NCBI GenBank assembly: GCA_003164135.1 | Contig: PLSD01000025.1 | Location: 1 to 52,883 of the forward strand | DNA length: 52,883 nt | Direction: 5' to 3' | Source: Acetobacteraceae bacterium | GTDB lineage: Bacteria > Pseudomonadota > Alphaproteobacteria > Acetobacterales > Acetobacteraceae | In this document: piece by piece, positions 9,401 to 16,605 of the stretch | Position numbering within the stretch: position 1 is the stretch's first letter | Layout: each line of letters starts with the position of its first letter | Position numbers and translations under genes: made by a program | The notes under the pieces: generated by a model | What the model saw: only the letters and a program-made list of their open reading frames with translations | Told to the model about the DNA's origin: nothing | Database searches by the model: none

Positions 9401-10539
9401 TCACGTTGCCGGATGCAAACCAGATCGGCGCGCTGGGCGCCGTGACCACCACCGGTGATATTGTGGCGAGCGGCGTGGGCGGCATCGCCGGGCCGGTGAG
9501 TGCCGCGAATGCGACGCTTTCGACCAATGGCAACTTCACTGAGACTGGCAACGCGCAGATCAACAATACGTTGGATGTGACTGCCGGGGGGAATGTGGTG
9601 CAGAGCGCGGGCAGCTTGAGCGCGCAGACCGCGACGCTGTCATCGGGCGGGAACATGACGCTTTCCGGGACGACGTCAGTTGCCGATCAGCTCGATTTGA
9701 TTGCCACGGGGAACATTACGCATGCTGGCGGCGCGCTGAGTGCGGGGACTCTGGTGGGCTCGGCGGGCTCGCTGGCGTCGTTCGGCGCGATCACCGATAT
9801 CGGCACGCTGGGCAGCTTTATTATGGCTGACAGTCTATTCATGCTGACAAATGCGGGAGATTTGACAATTACCGGGCCGGTCGTCGCCAATGCGGTGAGT
9901 ATTTCCGCGCAGGGGGTTATTACCCTGGCGGGCAGCGCCAACGGCGGGTTGTTCATTACGGGGACCATTGCGTCCCCAACGGCGACCAAGCCCTCGGCGG
10001 TTGACTCGGTGATAACTTCGACCGGCGCCGCCGGGGCCACGCCCTCGATTGTGCAAAATGGCACCTTCCTGGTCAATTCGGGTGCGAACGCCGCGACCTA
10101 TCTCGGCAACGCGAGCCAGCCTGGGACTTTGTTCCTTTATACCTCGCCCAGCGGCACGATGAATTTCGCGGCGAATACGAACGGAAGTATTTTCGCGCCA
10201 AGCATCGACCTGGTGCTGGCGGCAGGGCCGGCGGGGGTGGTGACGGGCAATCTCGACCTCAGGCACCTCGAAGTGTTGAGCGCGTATTCAGTCAACCTGA
10301 ATGGTACGATCAACAATGTTCCGGGGCCGACGGCGGCGGGCGGCGGTTCGGCCTTTCCGTTCCCGCAACCAAATTTCAGGTTCAATGCCTGCCCGATCGG
10401 GTCGGTCAATTGCACGATCCTGCCGATTGAAGCCCTGCCGGAAGGCAATCCTCTGCAGAATTTTGACATCACGCAACGCAAGCGCAAGCGGCTCGACCAT
10501 AATGTCGAGCTGCCCGGCATTGCGACACGCGATTTTTAG
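3433..10539 (+). CDS. TpsA-type filamentous haemagglutinin-like exoprotein
   Basis: This 2368-aa secreted protein is the partner of the upstream TpsB. A Sec signal (RRAAWLATTGLTAILIS...MAQTT) is followed by the conserved TPS secretion domain (about residues 45-250) with the hallmark NANG and NQSG motifs and alternating hydrophobic strands (INWQSFNVG, IFVSTSNVATKDFMAGR). The rest is a very long Gly/Ala/Thr/Leu-rich beta-helix made of short repeats such as SSGGTTIGG and GTLGAFAAAGDI. Near the end, after a proline/phenylalanine stretch, are a Cys pair (C-x6-C in ACPIGSVNC), a basic patch (QRKRKR) and a terminal LPGIATRDF. No toxin domain is recognisable, so an adhesin role is the most likely. 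The ATG at 3433 is chosen over the adjoining GTG at 3430. Confidence 0.9.
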   Translation: MERKTQRLVRERSAGRFRRAAWLATTGLTAILISPGSLMAQTTLAPDTTPQGGVVVGGNSTITQGAGTTTINQTSQLTAINWQSFNVGSAAEVQFVQPSSTAIALNRVVSADPSVIAGKINANGQIVLVNQSGVVFTKGSQVNAESIFVSTSNVATKDFMAGRMVFSGTPNPGAKIINDGQLTARQAGLVGLVAPQVENNGVITAQLGQVALAGASAFTLDLYGDRLISLDVTQAVRAVDVGGKLVPALVTNNGVILADGGKVTLTAQDADALVTQLINAGGTIRTNTVGANTGTISIQGVGGDIQIAGNLLAQGTQPGGTGGAVEAVTTGKVSVAPGAVIDASGDAGGGVVALGTDLQRARMGAADTAAPRAAAVVVAQGAVVKAQATGKGNGGTVTLLSARSTEFAGMISAQGGPGGGNGGLVEISSDGVIALGGTVVDTALNGQPGEILLDPQTLIVSSSGASSGQTTYIDPASLISMTGSIVLSANKLVDVASAINLTAASSLTLASGGDVTIGASIDTHGSLEIDALGSLLVGAGLTAGNIALLDSGGGVETIGAPVVAGTLVALQSGGGVTEVSGGMISAGTLVSGVLIDNNVSLGNANSIGTLGNFAALGNILLNDTGPLDIIGAVSTPKIMTLKDTGAVSELAGGTIAAATLNSGGTTIGGAVSLGNGNIIGTLGAFAAAGDILLDDTDALAIAGLVQTPGVLTLQDGGAVTELAGGTLNVATLTSGAGTIGGNLLLVNSNNIAALGNISLSGTHGLTLIDAGSLSVVGAVSAASGTLSAATLSVAGPVSITNGLVLEAGSGGIAETAGGTITAATLSSGGTTIGGDVLLTNGNGIGTLGNISLGGTHVLAVTDAGSLNVAGTLSAGSATLSAATLSLAGPVSVTNALALEAGSGGVAEAAGGTIAAATLSSGGTTIGGAVSLGNGNSIGTLGAFAAAGDILLDDTGALAIAGLVQTPGMLTLLDAGGGLSELAGGTLNVGTLSGGGTAFGGDVLLTNGNGIGALGNISVGGTHVLAVTDAGALNVAGTLKATTATLSAATLSLAAPVSVTNGLVLEAGSGGIAEVAGGVIAANRLSSGGTTIGGAVSLGNANTIGTLGAFAAAGDILLDDSGALNISGLVQTPGLLTLESGGAVSEVAGGTLNVGTLGSGGTTIGGDLLLANGNSIGTLGNLLASGNFTLDNAGSLTVAGPVRASTVTLVDNGTVTLGGLVQATGGQAVLVADGLLEGVGGAVSVGSGGTIAVAPFTSGGGIDLGGTAAGGLELSSLLLGALDPAGKIVIGSAGGFTAGSVFSEGALAFANPLLVLDATGGITQTGNLSGNAIDLSGSSLALDGNLTATSLNLASSGGVTEPGGGVLNVGTLGSGGTTIGGVVALNGSANTVGTLGGFAAAGNFSLGDAAALVVDGPVTAPNITLVDGSASASSLAIDGTLAAGSGGTISLIADSITSGGASLSAPGGTVAIAPYTPGTAIDLGGTAAGLDLSGALLGAVSGSTARLDISTTGSIAADGAVSVAAGALRLNGNGVTFNGTLDVPGALELASTNGVTTSSGETLTAGTLLAGGGISGPVNMALGSNFIGTLGALSLSGGGNDLALNDQGALDVIGLVSAGNITLSAAGLTIANVMSASSAVTLGSGAGVVESGGGAINTPSLSSGGTTITGAALLGGGNNIGTLGGFMASGNLLVIDTGALSVTGPVTGANITLAADGLTFGGGITTPGLLALASGAGITQTAGTVSAATLSSDGGTITGGTDLSQAGNAFQTIAGFAASGDVTLVSVDPLSMDGPFSAANITLGASGIAVNGGISTGVLQLASGAGVSEGAGGQVKAATLTTGTSTIAGNAVLNNAGNQIGTLGAFKATGGLTLNDATALTLAAPVVLGGTLALLDTGSITQTSGSVTAAALTSDGGTIGGDALFGSGGNVIPVLGDFAALGNVLLNDTVPISLLGNIGAGAALSLDAGGAITQGSGIVSTPLLNANATALTLPDANQIGALGAVTTTGDIVASGVGGIAGPVSAANATLSTNGNFTETGNAQINNTLDVTAGGNVVQSAGSLSAQTATLSSGGNMTLSGTTSVADQLDLIATGNITHAGGALSAGTLVGSAGSLASFGAITDIGTLGSFIMADSLFMLTNAGDLTITGPVVANAVSISAQGVITLAGSANGGLFITGTIASPTATKPSAVDSVITSTGAAGATPSIVQNGTFLVNSGANAATYLGNASQPGTLFLYTSPSGTMNFAANTNGSIFAPSIDLVLAAGPAGVVTGNLDLRHLEVLSAYSVNLNGTINNVPGPTAAGGGSAFPFPQPNFRFNACPIGSVNCTILPIEALPEGNPLQNFDITQRKRKRLDHNVELPGIATRDF
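5386..6960 (+). repeat. Alternating imperfect long repeats inside tpsA
   Basis: Two modules alternate. Module A (around 5386, 6163 and 6653) encodes SSGGTTIGGAVSLGNGN, GTLGAFAAAGDILLDD and LAIAGLVQTPG with few changes. Module B (around 5645, 5930 and 6410) encodes LLTNGNGIGTLGNIS, THVLAVTDAGSLNVAGTL and LSAATLSLAGPVSVTN. The similarity is visible at DNA level, so slippage or recombination could change the stalk length of the exoprotein. Confidence 0.75.
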
Positions 10540-10553
10540 GGCAGGGCCGCGAG

Positions 10554-13500
10554 ATGACCGGAACGAGGGTGAGCGTGGTTAGGACCGGGTTGACGATTTT
10601 GGTGGCGCTGGCCCTGGCGAGTTGCGCCAAGCCGCCGAATTCCGCCTACGACAATCCCGAAGGTGTGACGAATGCCGCTGCCGCCAGCCTCCCGGTTGGG
10701 CTGAACACGGCGGGGGAGAGCTGCTCCATACAGCGCAGCGGCAATTCGGCTGATGTGTATTGCGGCTCGTGGGACCAGCCGAGCGCACATGTGCAGAACG
10801 GCGCGGCGGCGGCGGCGGCTGATTTGCCGGGGCTGGCCACAACCAGTGCTTGGCGGGGGGCGTTGGACGGCAGCTATGCCTGCAATGCGTCCAATGCGAC
10901 GACAATTCTGGATGGGGTACCGGCCGAGGTGCTGGCCTGCACGCAGCGGTTCGGCGGCTGGCCGCACGTGGCGCTGGTGAGCGTGATTAACGGCACGGCC
11001 TATTATGCTGACGGTGTGCTGCCGGCGCTGCCGCCGATGCAGCGGGCGATCGGGGTGATGAGCGGCAGAATCGCGCCGAGCGACGCGGGCCAGACGCCGG
11101 TTGCGGCATCTGACCAGATATTGGCGCAGCGGTTGGCGGCGCAGGCATTCAGCTCGGGCGATATTGGCCATTATGAGGCGCTGATGGCGCTGGGGACCAA
11201 AGCGAACCAGGAGGAGAATTTCCCCGCCGCGGTGATTGCGTATCGTGCCGCGCTGGCCTTGCAGCAGAAGAAAATCGGCCTGGATAATCCGGGCACCATC
11301 GCGCCGATGCTGGAACTGGCGCTTAATCTGTCGGATCAGGCACAATATCCGCAGGCGGCGAGCATGTTCGCGGCGGTGGCGAAGCTGGTGCCGGAGTCCA
11401 GTGATCCAACCGCGCCGGCCAAGCTGTTGCATTATGAGGGGCTGGACCAGTTGAACCAGAACCACCCGGCGCAGGCGCTGGCGTTGCTGCGGCAGGCCGA
11501 AAGCCTTTACGCGGCCTTGCTGCCGCCTGAGTTGTTGCAAGCACAGCCCGTGGAAAATACGAATGAGGCGCTGTCCAATATCAGCGCGCAACCGGGAACG
11601 GGCGGCCTGATGGCGGCGCAGGTGACGCTGAACAGCCCGGTGACGCAGAGCGCGCTGCTGGGGGTGATCGAAACCTGGCGGTATCAGGCAATCGCGCTGA
11701 ATGCCAGCGGTGACAAGGCGGGCGGCGCGCAAGCGATGGCGACGGCGGACCAGATCGCGCAGGCCAATGATATTGCGCCGCCGATGCTCAGTGCCAGGCT
11801 CAACCGGACCAATGGCGCGCTGGCGGTAACTCTGGGACAGACCGGCGCGGCGGCGGACTATCTGCAAGGGGCGGCTGTGGATTTTGCCACGGCGATTCCG
11901 GGTTCGCGCCCGGTGGCGGAAACGGCGCTGCTACAGGCGGCCGTGCTGCACGATGCCAAGAACGATACGGCGGCGCTTGCCTCCTGCCGCAACGGCATTG
12001 GGCTGTTGAAGACTTTGCAGCTGGGCACGTCGGCGGCGTTGATTGGGCCGTGCCTGGATGTGTTTGCCGCGGTGGCGGCGGCCGATCAGGCGGATGCGCA
12101 GGCGCTGCATGGGGAGATGTTCGAGGCGGCGGAACTGGCGCAGGGCAGCGTGACGGCACAGGAAATCGCGGCGGCGGCGGCGCGGCTTTCCACCAGTTCG
12201 TCCGACCCGAAAGTGGCGAATGCAATCCGCTTGCAGCAGGATGCGCAGGCCTCGCTGGTGCGCTTGTATCAGCAGCGGGACGAGTTGACGCATGCGCCGG
12301 GGGCGAACGGGGCTGCGGCGGCATTGGCCGCGCTGGATAAGAATATTGCCGCCGCGAATGCGACGCTGCAGCAGGCGACGCTGGCCGAGGAGGCCGCGGC
12401 GCCGAATTTTGGACAGTTGGTGCAGCAAGTGGTGCCGGCGAAAGCGGTGCTGGCACTGTTGCGTCCCGACGAGGCGTTTTTGGGCATTACGGCGACGCCC
12501 GACCACACCTGGCTGTTCTTTTTGCACGATGGCAGCGTGCAGGTGGCGCGTAGTGCGGCCAATGATTCCAGCATGGCCGGGCTGGTTGCCGCGGTGCGGG
12601 CCAGCATCGAGCCGACAACGGCTGGGCTGCCGGCGTTTGACATGGCGGATGCGGCCACGATCTATCAGGCGACCGTTGGGCCTTTTGCCGCCGATATGAC
12701 GAGCGTGCATGAATTGGTGGTGGCGCCATCCGGGCCGCTGCTTGCGTTGCCGTTTGCCTTGCTGCCGACGGGGGCGGCGAGCGCCACTGATCTGGTGGAT
12801 GCGCCATGGCTGGTGCGCGAGACCACGCTGGCCTATGTGCCGGCGGCGGCGAATTTCGTTTCCTTAAGGAAAGTGGCGGGGACTTCGGCGGCAACACAGC
12901 CCTGGTTCGGGTTTGGCGATTTCCGGCCGGTGAGCCTGGCGCAGGCGCAGGCAACGTATAACGTGGCAACGTGCCAGGACAGTGCGGCATTGTTCGCCAA
13001 TCTGCCAAACCTGCCTTACGCCAAGCTGGAGTTGCAGGCGGCGGCGGCGATTTTTGGCGCGGGGCCGGACGATGAGTTGCTGGGAACAAATTTTACCGTC
13101 CCGAATGTGGAGAAAGCGGATTTGAAGAATTTCAGGATTCTGCATTTCGCCACGCATGCACTGCTGCCGACCGATCTGCCGTGCCAGACGCAGCCTGCGA
13201 TTGTGACCTCCGCTCCGCCGGGCGCAACCTCGGCCGATGGGGCGCTGCTGAACACCAGCGACGTGACCAACCTGCATCTGGATGCCGACCTTGTTTTGCT
13301 TTCGGCCTGTAATACGGGCGGTGGGGCGGATGGCGGGGAGGCGCTTTCCGGCCTGGCGCGCAGCTTTTTCTATGCGGGGGCACGGGCGTTGATGGTGACG
13401 CAATGGTCGGTGAACGACCAGGTTTCGGCGTATCTGGTGGCTGACACGTTGAGCCGGATTCATGCTGGGGCGGACGGCGGCGTGGCGGGTAGCGTGCGGG

Positions 13501-13658
13501 CGGCGCAACTGGCGTTGATCAGCGGGGCGGGGCATGGCTTTCCGGCGGCAATTGCGGATCCGTTTTATTGGGCGGCGTTCGCGGTAATCGGCGACGGTGG
13601 CAATGCCGGAGGTTTAGGGGAAACAGCTCTTTCCGGTTCGGCACCGGCCGGACTATAA
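10554..13658 (+). CDS. CHAT-domain protease lipoprotein with TPR-like middle
   Basis: The 1034-aa protein begins with a lipoprotein signal (LALASC, lipidated C24), placing it in the periplasm or at the outer membrane. Residues about 190-320 are helical repeats resembling TPRs (EENFPAAVIAYRAALALQQKK). The C-terminal third is a CHAT (caspase-HetF-associated) cysteine protease domain. The His is H868 in HFATHAL and the nucleophile is C919 in LLSACNTGGG, followed by GLARSFFYAGARALMVTQW and a PFYWAAF motif typical of CHAT. The dyad is intact, so proteolytic activity is plausible. It starts 14 bp after tpsA, so it is probably translated from the same mRNA. CHAT genes are known to occur beside two-partner secretion genes. 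Processing or release of TpsA is a reasonable but unproven role. Confidence 0.88.
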   Translation: MTGTRVSVVRTGLTILVALALASCAKPPNSAYDNPEGVTNAAAASLPVGLNTAGESCSIQRSGNSADVYCGSWDQPSAHVQNGAAAAAADLPGLATTSAWRGALDGSYACNASNATTILDGVPAEVLACTQRFGGWPHVALVSVINGTAYYADGVLPALPPMQRAIGVMSGRIAPSDAGQTPVAASDQILAQRLAAQAFSSGDIGHYEALMALGTKANQEENFPAAVIAYRAALALQQKKIGLDNPGTIAPMLELALNLSDQAQYPQAASMFAAVAKLVPESSDPTAPAKLLHYEGLDQLNQNHPAQALALLRQAESLYAALLPPELLQAQPVENTNEALSNISAQPGTGGLMAAQVTLNSPVTQSALLGVIETWRYQAIALNASGDKAGGAQAMATADQIAQANDIAPPMLSARLNRTNGALAVTLGQTGAAADYLQGAAVDFATAIPGSRPVAETALLQAAVLHDAKNDTAALASCRNGIGLLKTLQLGTSAALIGPCLDVFAAVAAADQADAQALHGEMFEAAELAQGSVTAQEIAAAAARLSTSSSDPKVANAIRLQQDAQASLVRLYQQRDELTHAPGANGAAAALAALDKNIAAANATLQQATLAEEAAAPNFGQLVQQVVPAKAVLALLRPDEAFLGITATPDHTWLFFLHDGSVQVARSAANDSSMAGLVAAVRASIEPTTAGLPAFDMADAATIYQATVGPFAADMTSVHELVVAPSGPLLALPFALLPTGAASATDLVDAPWLVRETTLAYVPAAANFVSLRKVAGTSAATQPWFGFGDFRPVSLAQAQATYNVATCQDSAALFANLPNLPYAKLELQAAAAIFGAGPDDELLGTNFTVPNVEKADLKNFRILHFATHALLPTDLPCQTQPAIVTSAPPGATSADGALLNTSDVTNLHLDADLVLLSACNTGGGADGGEALSGLARSFFYAGARALMVTQWSVNDQVSAYLVADTLSRIHAGADGGVAGSVRAAQLALISGAGHGFPAAIADPFYWAAFAVIGDGGNAGGLGETALSGSAPAGL

Positions 13659-13664
13659 GCGTTT

Positions 13665-15500
13665 ATGGTTGATACGCTTGGAAAGTATGAGCTGCGGCAC
13701 GTGCTTGGCAAAGGCGCCATGGGCACTGTGTATGAGGGGTTCGATCCGGTCATCGCCCGGCGTGTGGCGATTAAGACCGTGCGGCTGCCCGACCCGGAAG
13801 ATGTGGAGGCGCAGGAGGAACTGGCCCGCTTCAAACGCGAGGCGCAGGCCGCCGGGCGGTTGACGCACCCCAATATCGTCGGCGTGTTCGATTATGGCGA
13901 GACGCCGGAAATCGCGTATATCGTGATGGAATTTGTCGACGGCACGACGCTGAAGCATGTCGTCGATAAAAAAGAACGGTTTGAGCTGGCCGAGATTGTG
14001 CGGATCATGGAAGCGCTGATGGCCGGGCTGCAGTTCAGTCATGACCGCGGTGTCGTGCATCGCGATATCAAGCCGGCGAATGTGATGCTGACGAAAGCTG
14101 GCGAAGTTAAAATCGCGGATTTCGGGATCGCCCGGATCGAGAGCAGCAGCATGACCCAGGCGGGGACCATGCTCGGCACGCCGTCGTACATGTCGCCGGA
14201 ACAATTCATGGGGCAGACGGTGGATTCTCGCACCGACATCTATTCCTCGGGCGTAATGCTGTACCAGTTGCTGACCGGGGAAAAGCCTTTCGAGGGCGGA
14301 CTGACCGCGATTATGCACAAGGTACTGAATACCGAGCCGCCGCCGCCGTCGGCACTTTCAGTCACCGTGCCGCATGCGTTTGACGCGGTGGTGAAGAAGG
14401 CGATGGCGAAACGGCCGGAGGACAGGTTTGCCACGGCCAATGAGTTCGCAAAGGCGCTGCGCGAGGCGTTTGCGGCAAAGCCCGCGGCGGAGGCTGCTGG
14501 CTTTGGCCTGGGCGTTGGTGAATTTGGCGATGGAGATGCCACCATGGTGGCGCCGGGCCGCGCGGCGGCGCCGTTGCCGCCACCCGCCAGACCGGCGCCG
14601 CTGCCGGCTCAGGTGGTGGCTCCCAAAAAGGGTCCGAATCTGGCGCTTATCTGGGGGGGCGCTGCCGTGGTTCTGGCTCTGCTGGGCGGCGGGGCGTATT
14701 TTTTCCTGAGCGGCCATTCATCCAAGCCGCCGGTGCAAGCCGTGGCGACGCCGCAGGTTAGCGCGCCGGTTACACCGACCCCGCCACCCGCGCAGCCCCC
14801 CGCTCCGTCACCGTTGACGCAAGCGCAACGCGAAGCAGCGTTCACTGCCACGCTGGGGTCGTTGCCCTGTACGCTGCTGAGTGGGAACGATAGCGGTGTT
14901 GCGCCGGAAATCTCGGGCCTGGCCGGGGCGGGGGCGCCGGCGGCGTCCTTGAGCGGAGCGGTGCAATCTCTGCCCGGCGCGGCAATGCTGACGAATGATA
15001 CGCAGATGATCGCCGGCCCGTATTGTGACGCGCTGAATGCCATTCGTCCGTATCATCCGCTGTATGACCCCCCCGCCGCGGTGTTGGGGTTGAGCCTGGC
15101 GGGCGGCAAGACCACGCTGCACGACGGTGACCTGATTACCGTGGCGCAGACGATGCCGGGTTATGCCGGGTATCTGGAGACGGATTATTTTTCCAGCGAC
15201 GGCACGGTGCTGCATTTATACCCGACGCCGGCGGATGCCCAAACATTGCTGGCGGCCGGGGCAGTGAAGACGCTGGGCGACCCGAGCCATGGCGGAGCCA
15301 ACTGGCAAGTGAGTGCGCCCTATGGCACGGATATGATCATTTCGATCGCGTCCTCGGCGCCGCTGTTCGCCAAGATGCGGCCTCAGGATGAAAATGCCAG
15401 TGATTATCTGGCGGCGTTACGCACGGCGCTGCAGACGGTGGCGTCATCAGGAGGGAAATTGTCGGTGGCGGCGCTGCCCGTGGTGACGTTACCGAAGTAA
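13665..15500 (+). CDS. Transmembrane Hanks-type Ser/Thr kinase (PpkA-like) with DUF4384-like periplasmic domain
   Basis: The 611-aa protein has a complete kinase domain at about 7-270: glycine loop GKGAMG (15-20), Lys37 in VAIK, Glu59, HRDIKPAN (Asp134, Asn139), DFG (152-154) and SPE (177-179). A linker holding GDGDATMVAPG (Thr293) leads through a Pro-rich stretch to one membrane helix (about 326-348). The periplasmic C-terminus (about 385-611) has two cysteines and a DUF4384-like region (YHPLYDPPAAVLGLSL...LETDYFSSDGTVLHLYP). It is the only kinase in a locus that also has a PP2C phosphatase and an FHA protein, so it fills the PpkA role in post-translational T6SS control. It starts 6 bp after the CHAT gene and therefore belongs to the two-partner secretion transcription unit, convergent with the T6SS genes. 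Confidence 0.9.
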   Translation: MVDTLGKYELRHVLGKGAMGTVYEGFDPVIARRVAIKTVRLPDPEDVEAQEELARFKREAQAAGRLTHPNIVGVFDYGETPEIAYIVMEFVDGTTLKHVVDKKERFELAEIVRIMEALMAGLQFSHDRGVVHRDIKPANVMLTKAGEVKIADFGIARIESSSMTQAGTMLGTPSYMSPEQFMGQTVDSRTDIYSSGVMLYQLLTGEKPFEGGLTAIMHKVLNTEPPPPSALSVTVPHAFDAVVKKAMAKRPEDRFATANEFAKALREAFAAKPAAEAAGFGLGVGEFGDGDATMVAPGRAAAPLPPPARPAPLPAQVVAPKKGPNLALIWGGAAVVLALLGGGAYFFLSGHSSKPPVQAVATPQVSAPVTPTPPPAQPPAPSPLTQAQREAAFTATLGSLPCTLLSGNDSGVAPEISGLAGAGAPAASLSGAVQSLPGAAMLTNDTQMIAGPYCDALNAIRPYHPLYDPPAAVLGLSLAGGKTTLHDGDLITVAQTMPGYAGYLETDYFSSDGTVLHLYPTPADAQTLLAAGAVKTLGDPSHGGANWQVSAPYGTDMIISIASSAPLFAKMRPQDENASDYLAALRTALQTVASSGGKLSVAALPVVTLPK

Positions 15501-15537
15501 TTTGGGCCGAAGTAAGCTGGATTACGCGAGGTGCGTC

Positions 15538-16590
15538 CTACGCACAGAAAAGCCCGCGATTTTCCCTGATGACCGCACATATCTGGCAGGTGCCGCGCGG
15601 TGTGGTGGCGCGTGCCTGCTGGCACTGTGCGGTGCGGGGCGGCGTGGGCGGCAGAATTGCGTTGGCCAGGGGACGTAGCCAGAAATCCGGCATGTTGGCG
15701 ATAAACCCTTCGCGTAGCTGGGCGATGCCGGCATCGCTCATGCCGACGGCCTGTGCGTTGAAGAAACGCGGGTCGCGGGTGAAAATGAGATAGGCCTGGG
15801 TCTCGTTGAGCATCAGTTCCGTGTTGGTGGTGTCGTAACCCTGGCGGCCGAGGAAGCCTGTGAAGGCGGCACGGGCGGCATCGGTGAGGCTGTACCAGAA
15901 GGATTCCGCGTATCGGCGGTAGGTGGCATTGGTATAAAAGGCGCCGTGGGAAATTTCGTGGTGCAGGATGACCGCGCGCATGTCCGGCGTGACCGGACCG
16001 CTGGCCGCGGGCACCGTGATGATGGCGCCGACGGCGCCTGGTTTCAGCCAGCCGAGCTGGGCGAGCAGAGCTTTAAGCCACAGCTCATGCGGGTTGAGCT
16101 GGATGTTTTCCTGCGCGGCGAGGCGGAAGAATTTGGCGAGGTCGGCCGCCTGGTAGTCATGGCCGTAGTAGTAGCTCTCGATGGTGTCGCCGCTGCCGTG
16201 GATCGCCTGGATGAGTTCGGCATCGGAGAGGACGCGGTCGCGCGGCAGATGGTCTTTTTCCACCAGGGCGGCGACGCGGTCTAGCGCGAGGCCCTGGGTG
16301 GTGAGGTTCTGGAAGTCGATGACGATCACCGCCGCATCCAGGGCAAAGGTGGAGACCATGGTGGCGCAGGGTTCGCTGGCGTCGATTTGCGCCTCGGTCT
16401 GCGCGCCGATGGGGATCGGGGCGGATAATAGGTTGGTGGGTTTGAGGGCGAACCAAATACCACCAAGTGCCGCCGGCACCAGGATAATCCCGGTGCCGGC
16501 AAGCAATGGCTTTAGCAGGCTGCGCCGTTTGAGTGGGACGCCGCGCGGGATTCTGATGGTGTCATCATTGTCGGGCGCGGGCGGGCGCAT
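15538..16590 (-). CDS. Single-pass membrane protein with HExxH metallopeptidase-like motif
   Basis: The 350-aa protein is not assigned to a named family. A short cytoplasmic N-terminus carries DNDDTIRIP (Thr11), then a basic stretch and one membrane helix (about 31-49), so most of the chain is periplasmic. Residues 209-217 read LHHEISHGA, an HExxH zinc-binding motif (His211, Glu212, His215). Glu263 in LMLNETQAYLIF lies where a gluzincin-like third ligand would be. Several cysteines occur near the C-terminus (CQQ, CQIC, FC). It is the last gene of the tssA-tssG strand, 15 bp after the OmpA-like gene, so co-expression with the T6SS is likely. Peptidoglycan or envelope-protein processing is possible; the substrate is unknown. 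Confidence 0.7.
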   Translation of the reverse strand: MRPPAPDNDDTIRIPRGVPLKRRSLLKPLLAGTGIILVPAALGGIWFALKPTNLLSAPIPIGAQTEAQIDASEPCATMVSTFALDAAVIVIDFQNLTTQGLALDRVAALVEKDHLPRDRVLSDAELIQAIHGSGDTIESYYYGHDYQAADLAKFFRLAAQENIQLNPHELWLKALLAQLGWLKPGAVGAIITVPAASGPVTPDMRAVILHHEISHGAFYTNATYRRYAESFWYSLTDAARAAFTGFLGRQGYDTTNTELMLNETQAYLIFTRDPRFFNAQAVGMSDAGIAQLREGFIANMPDFWLRPLANAILPPTPPRTAQCQQARATTPRGTCQICAVIRENRGLFCA

Positions 16591-16605
16591 GTTAGGGGCC
16601 GAAGA

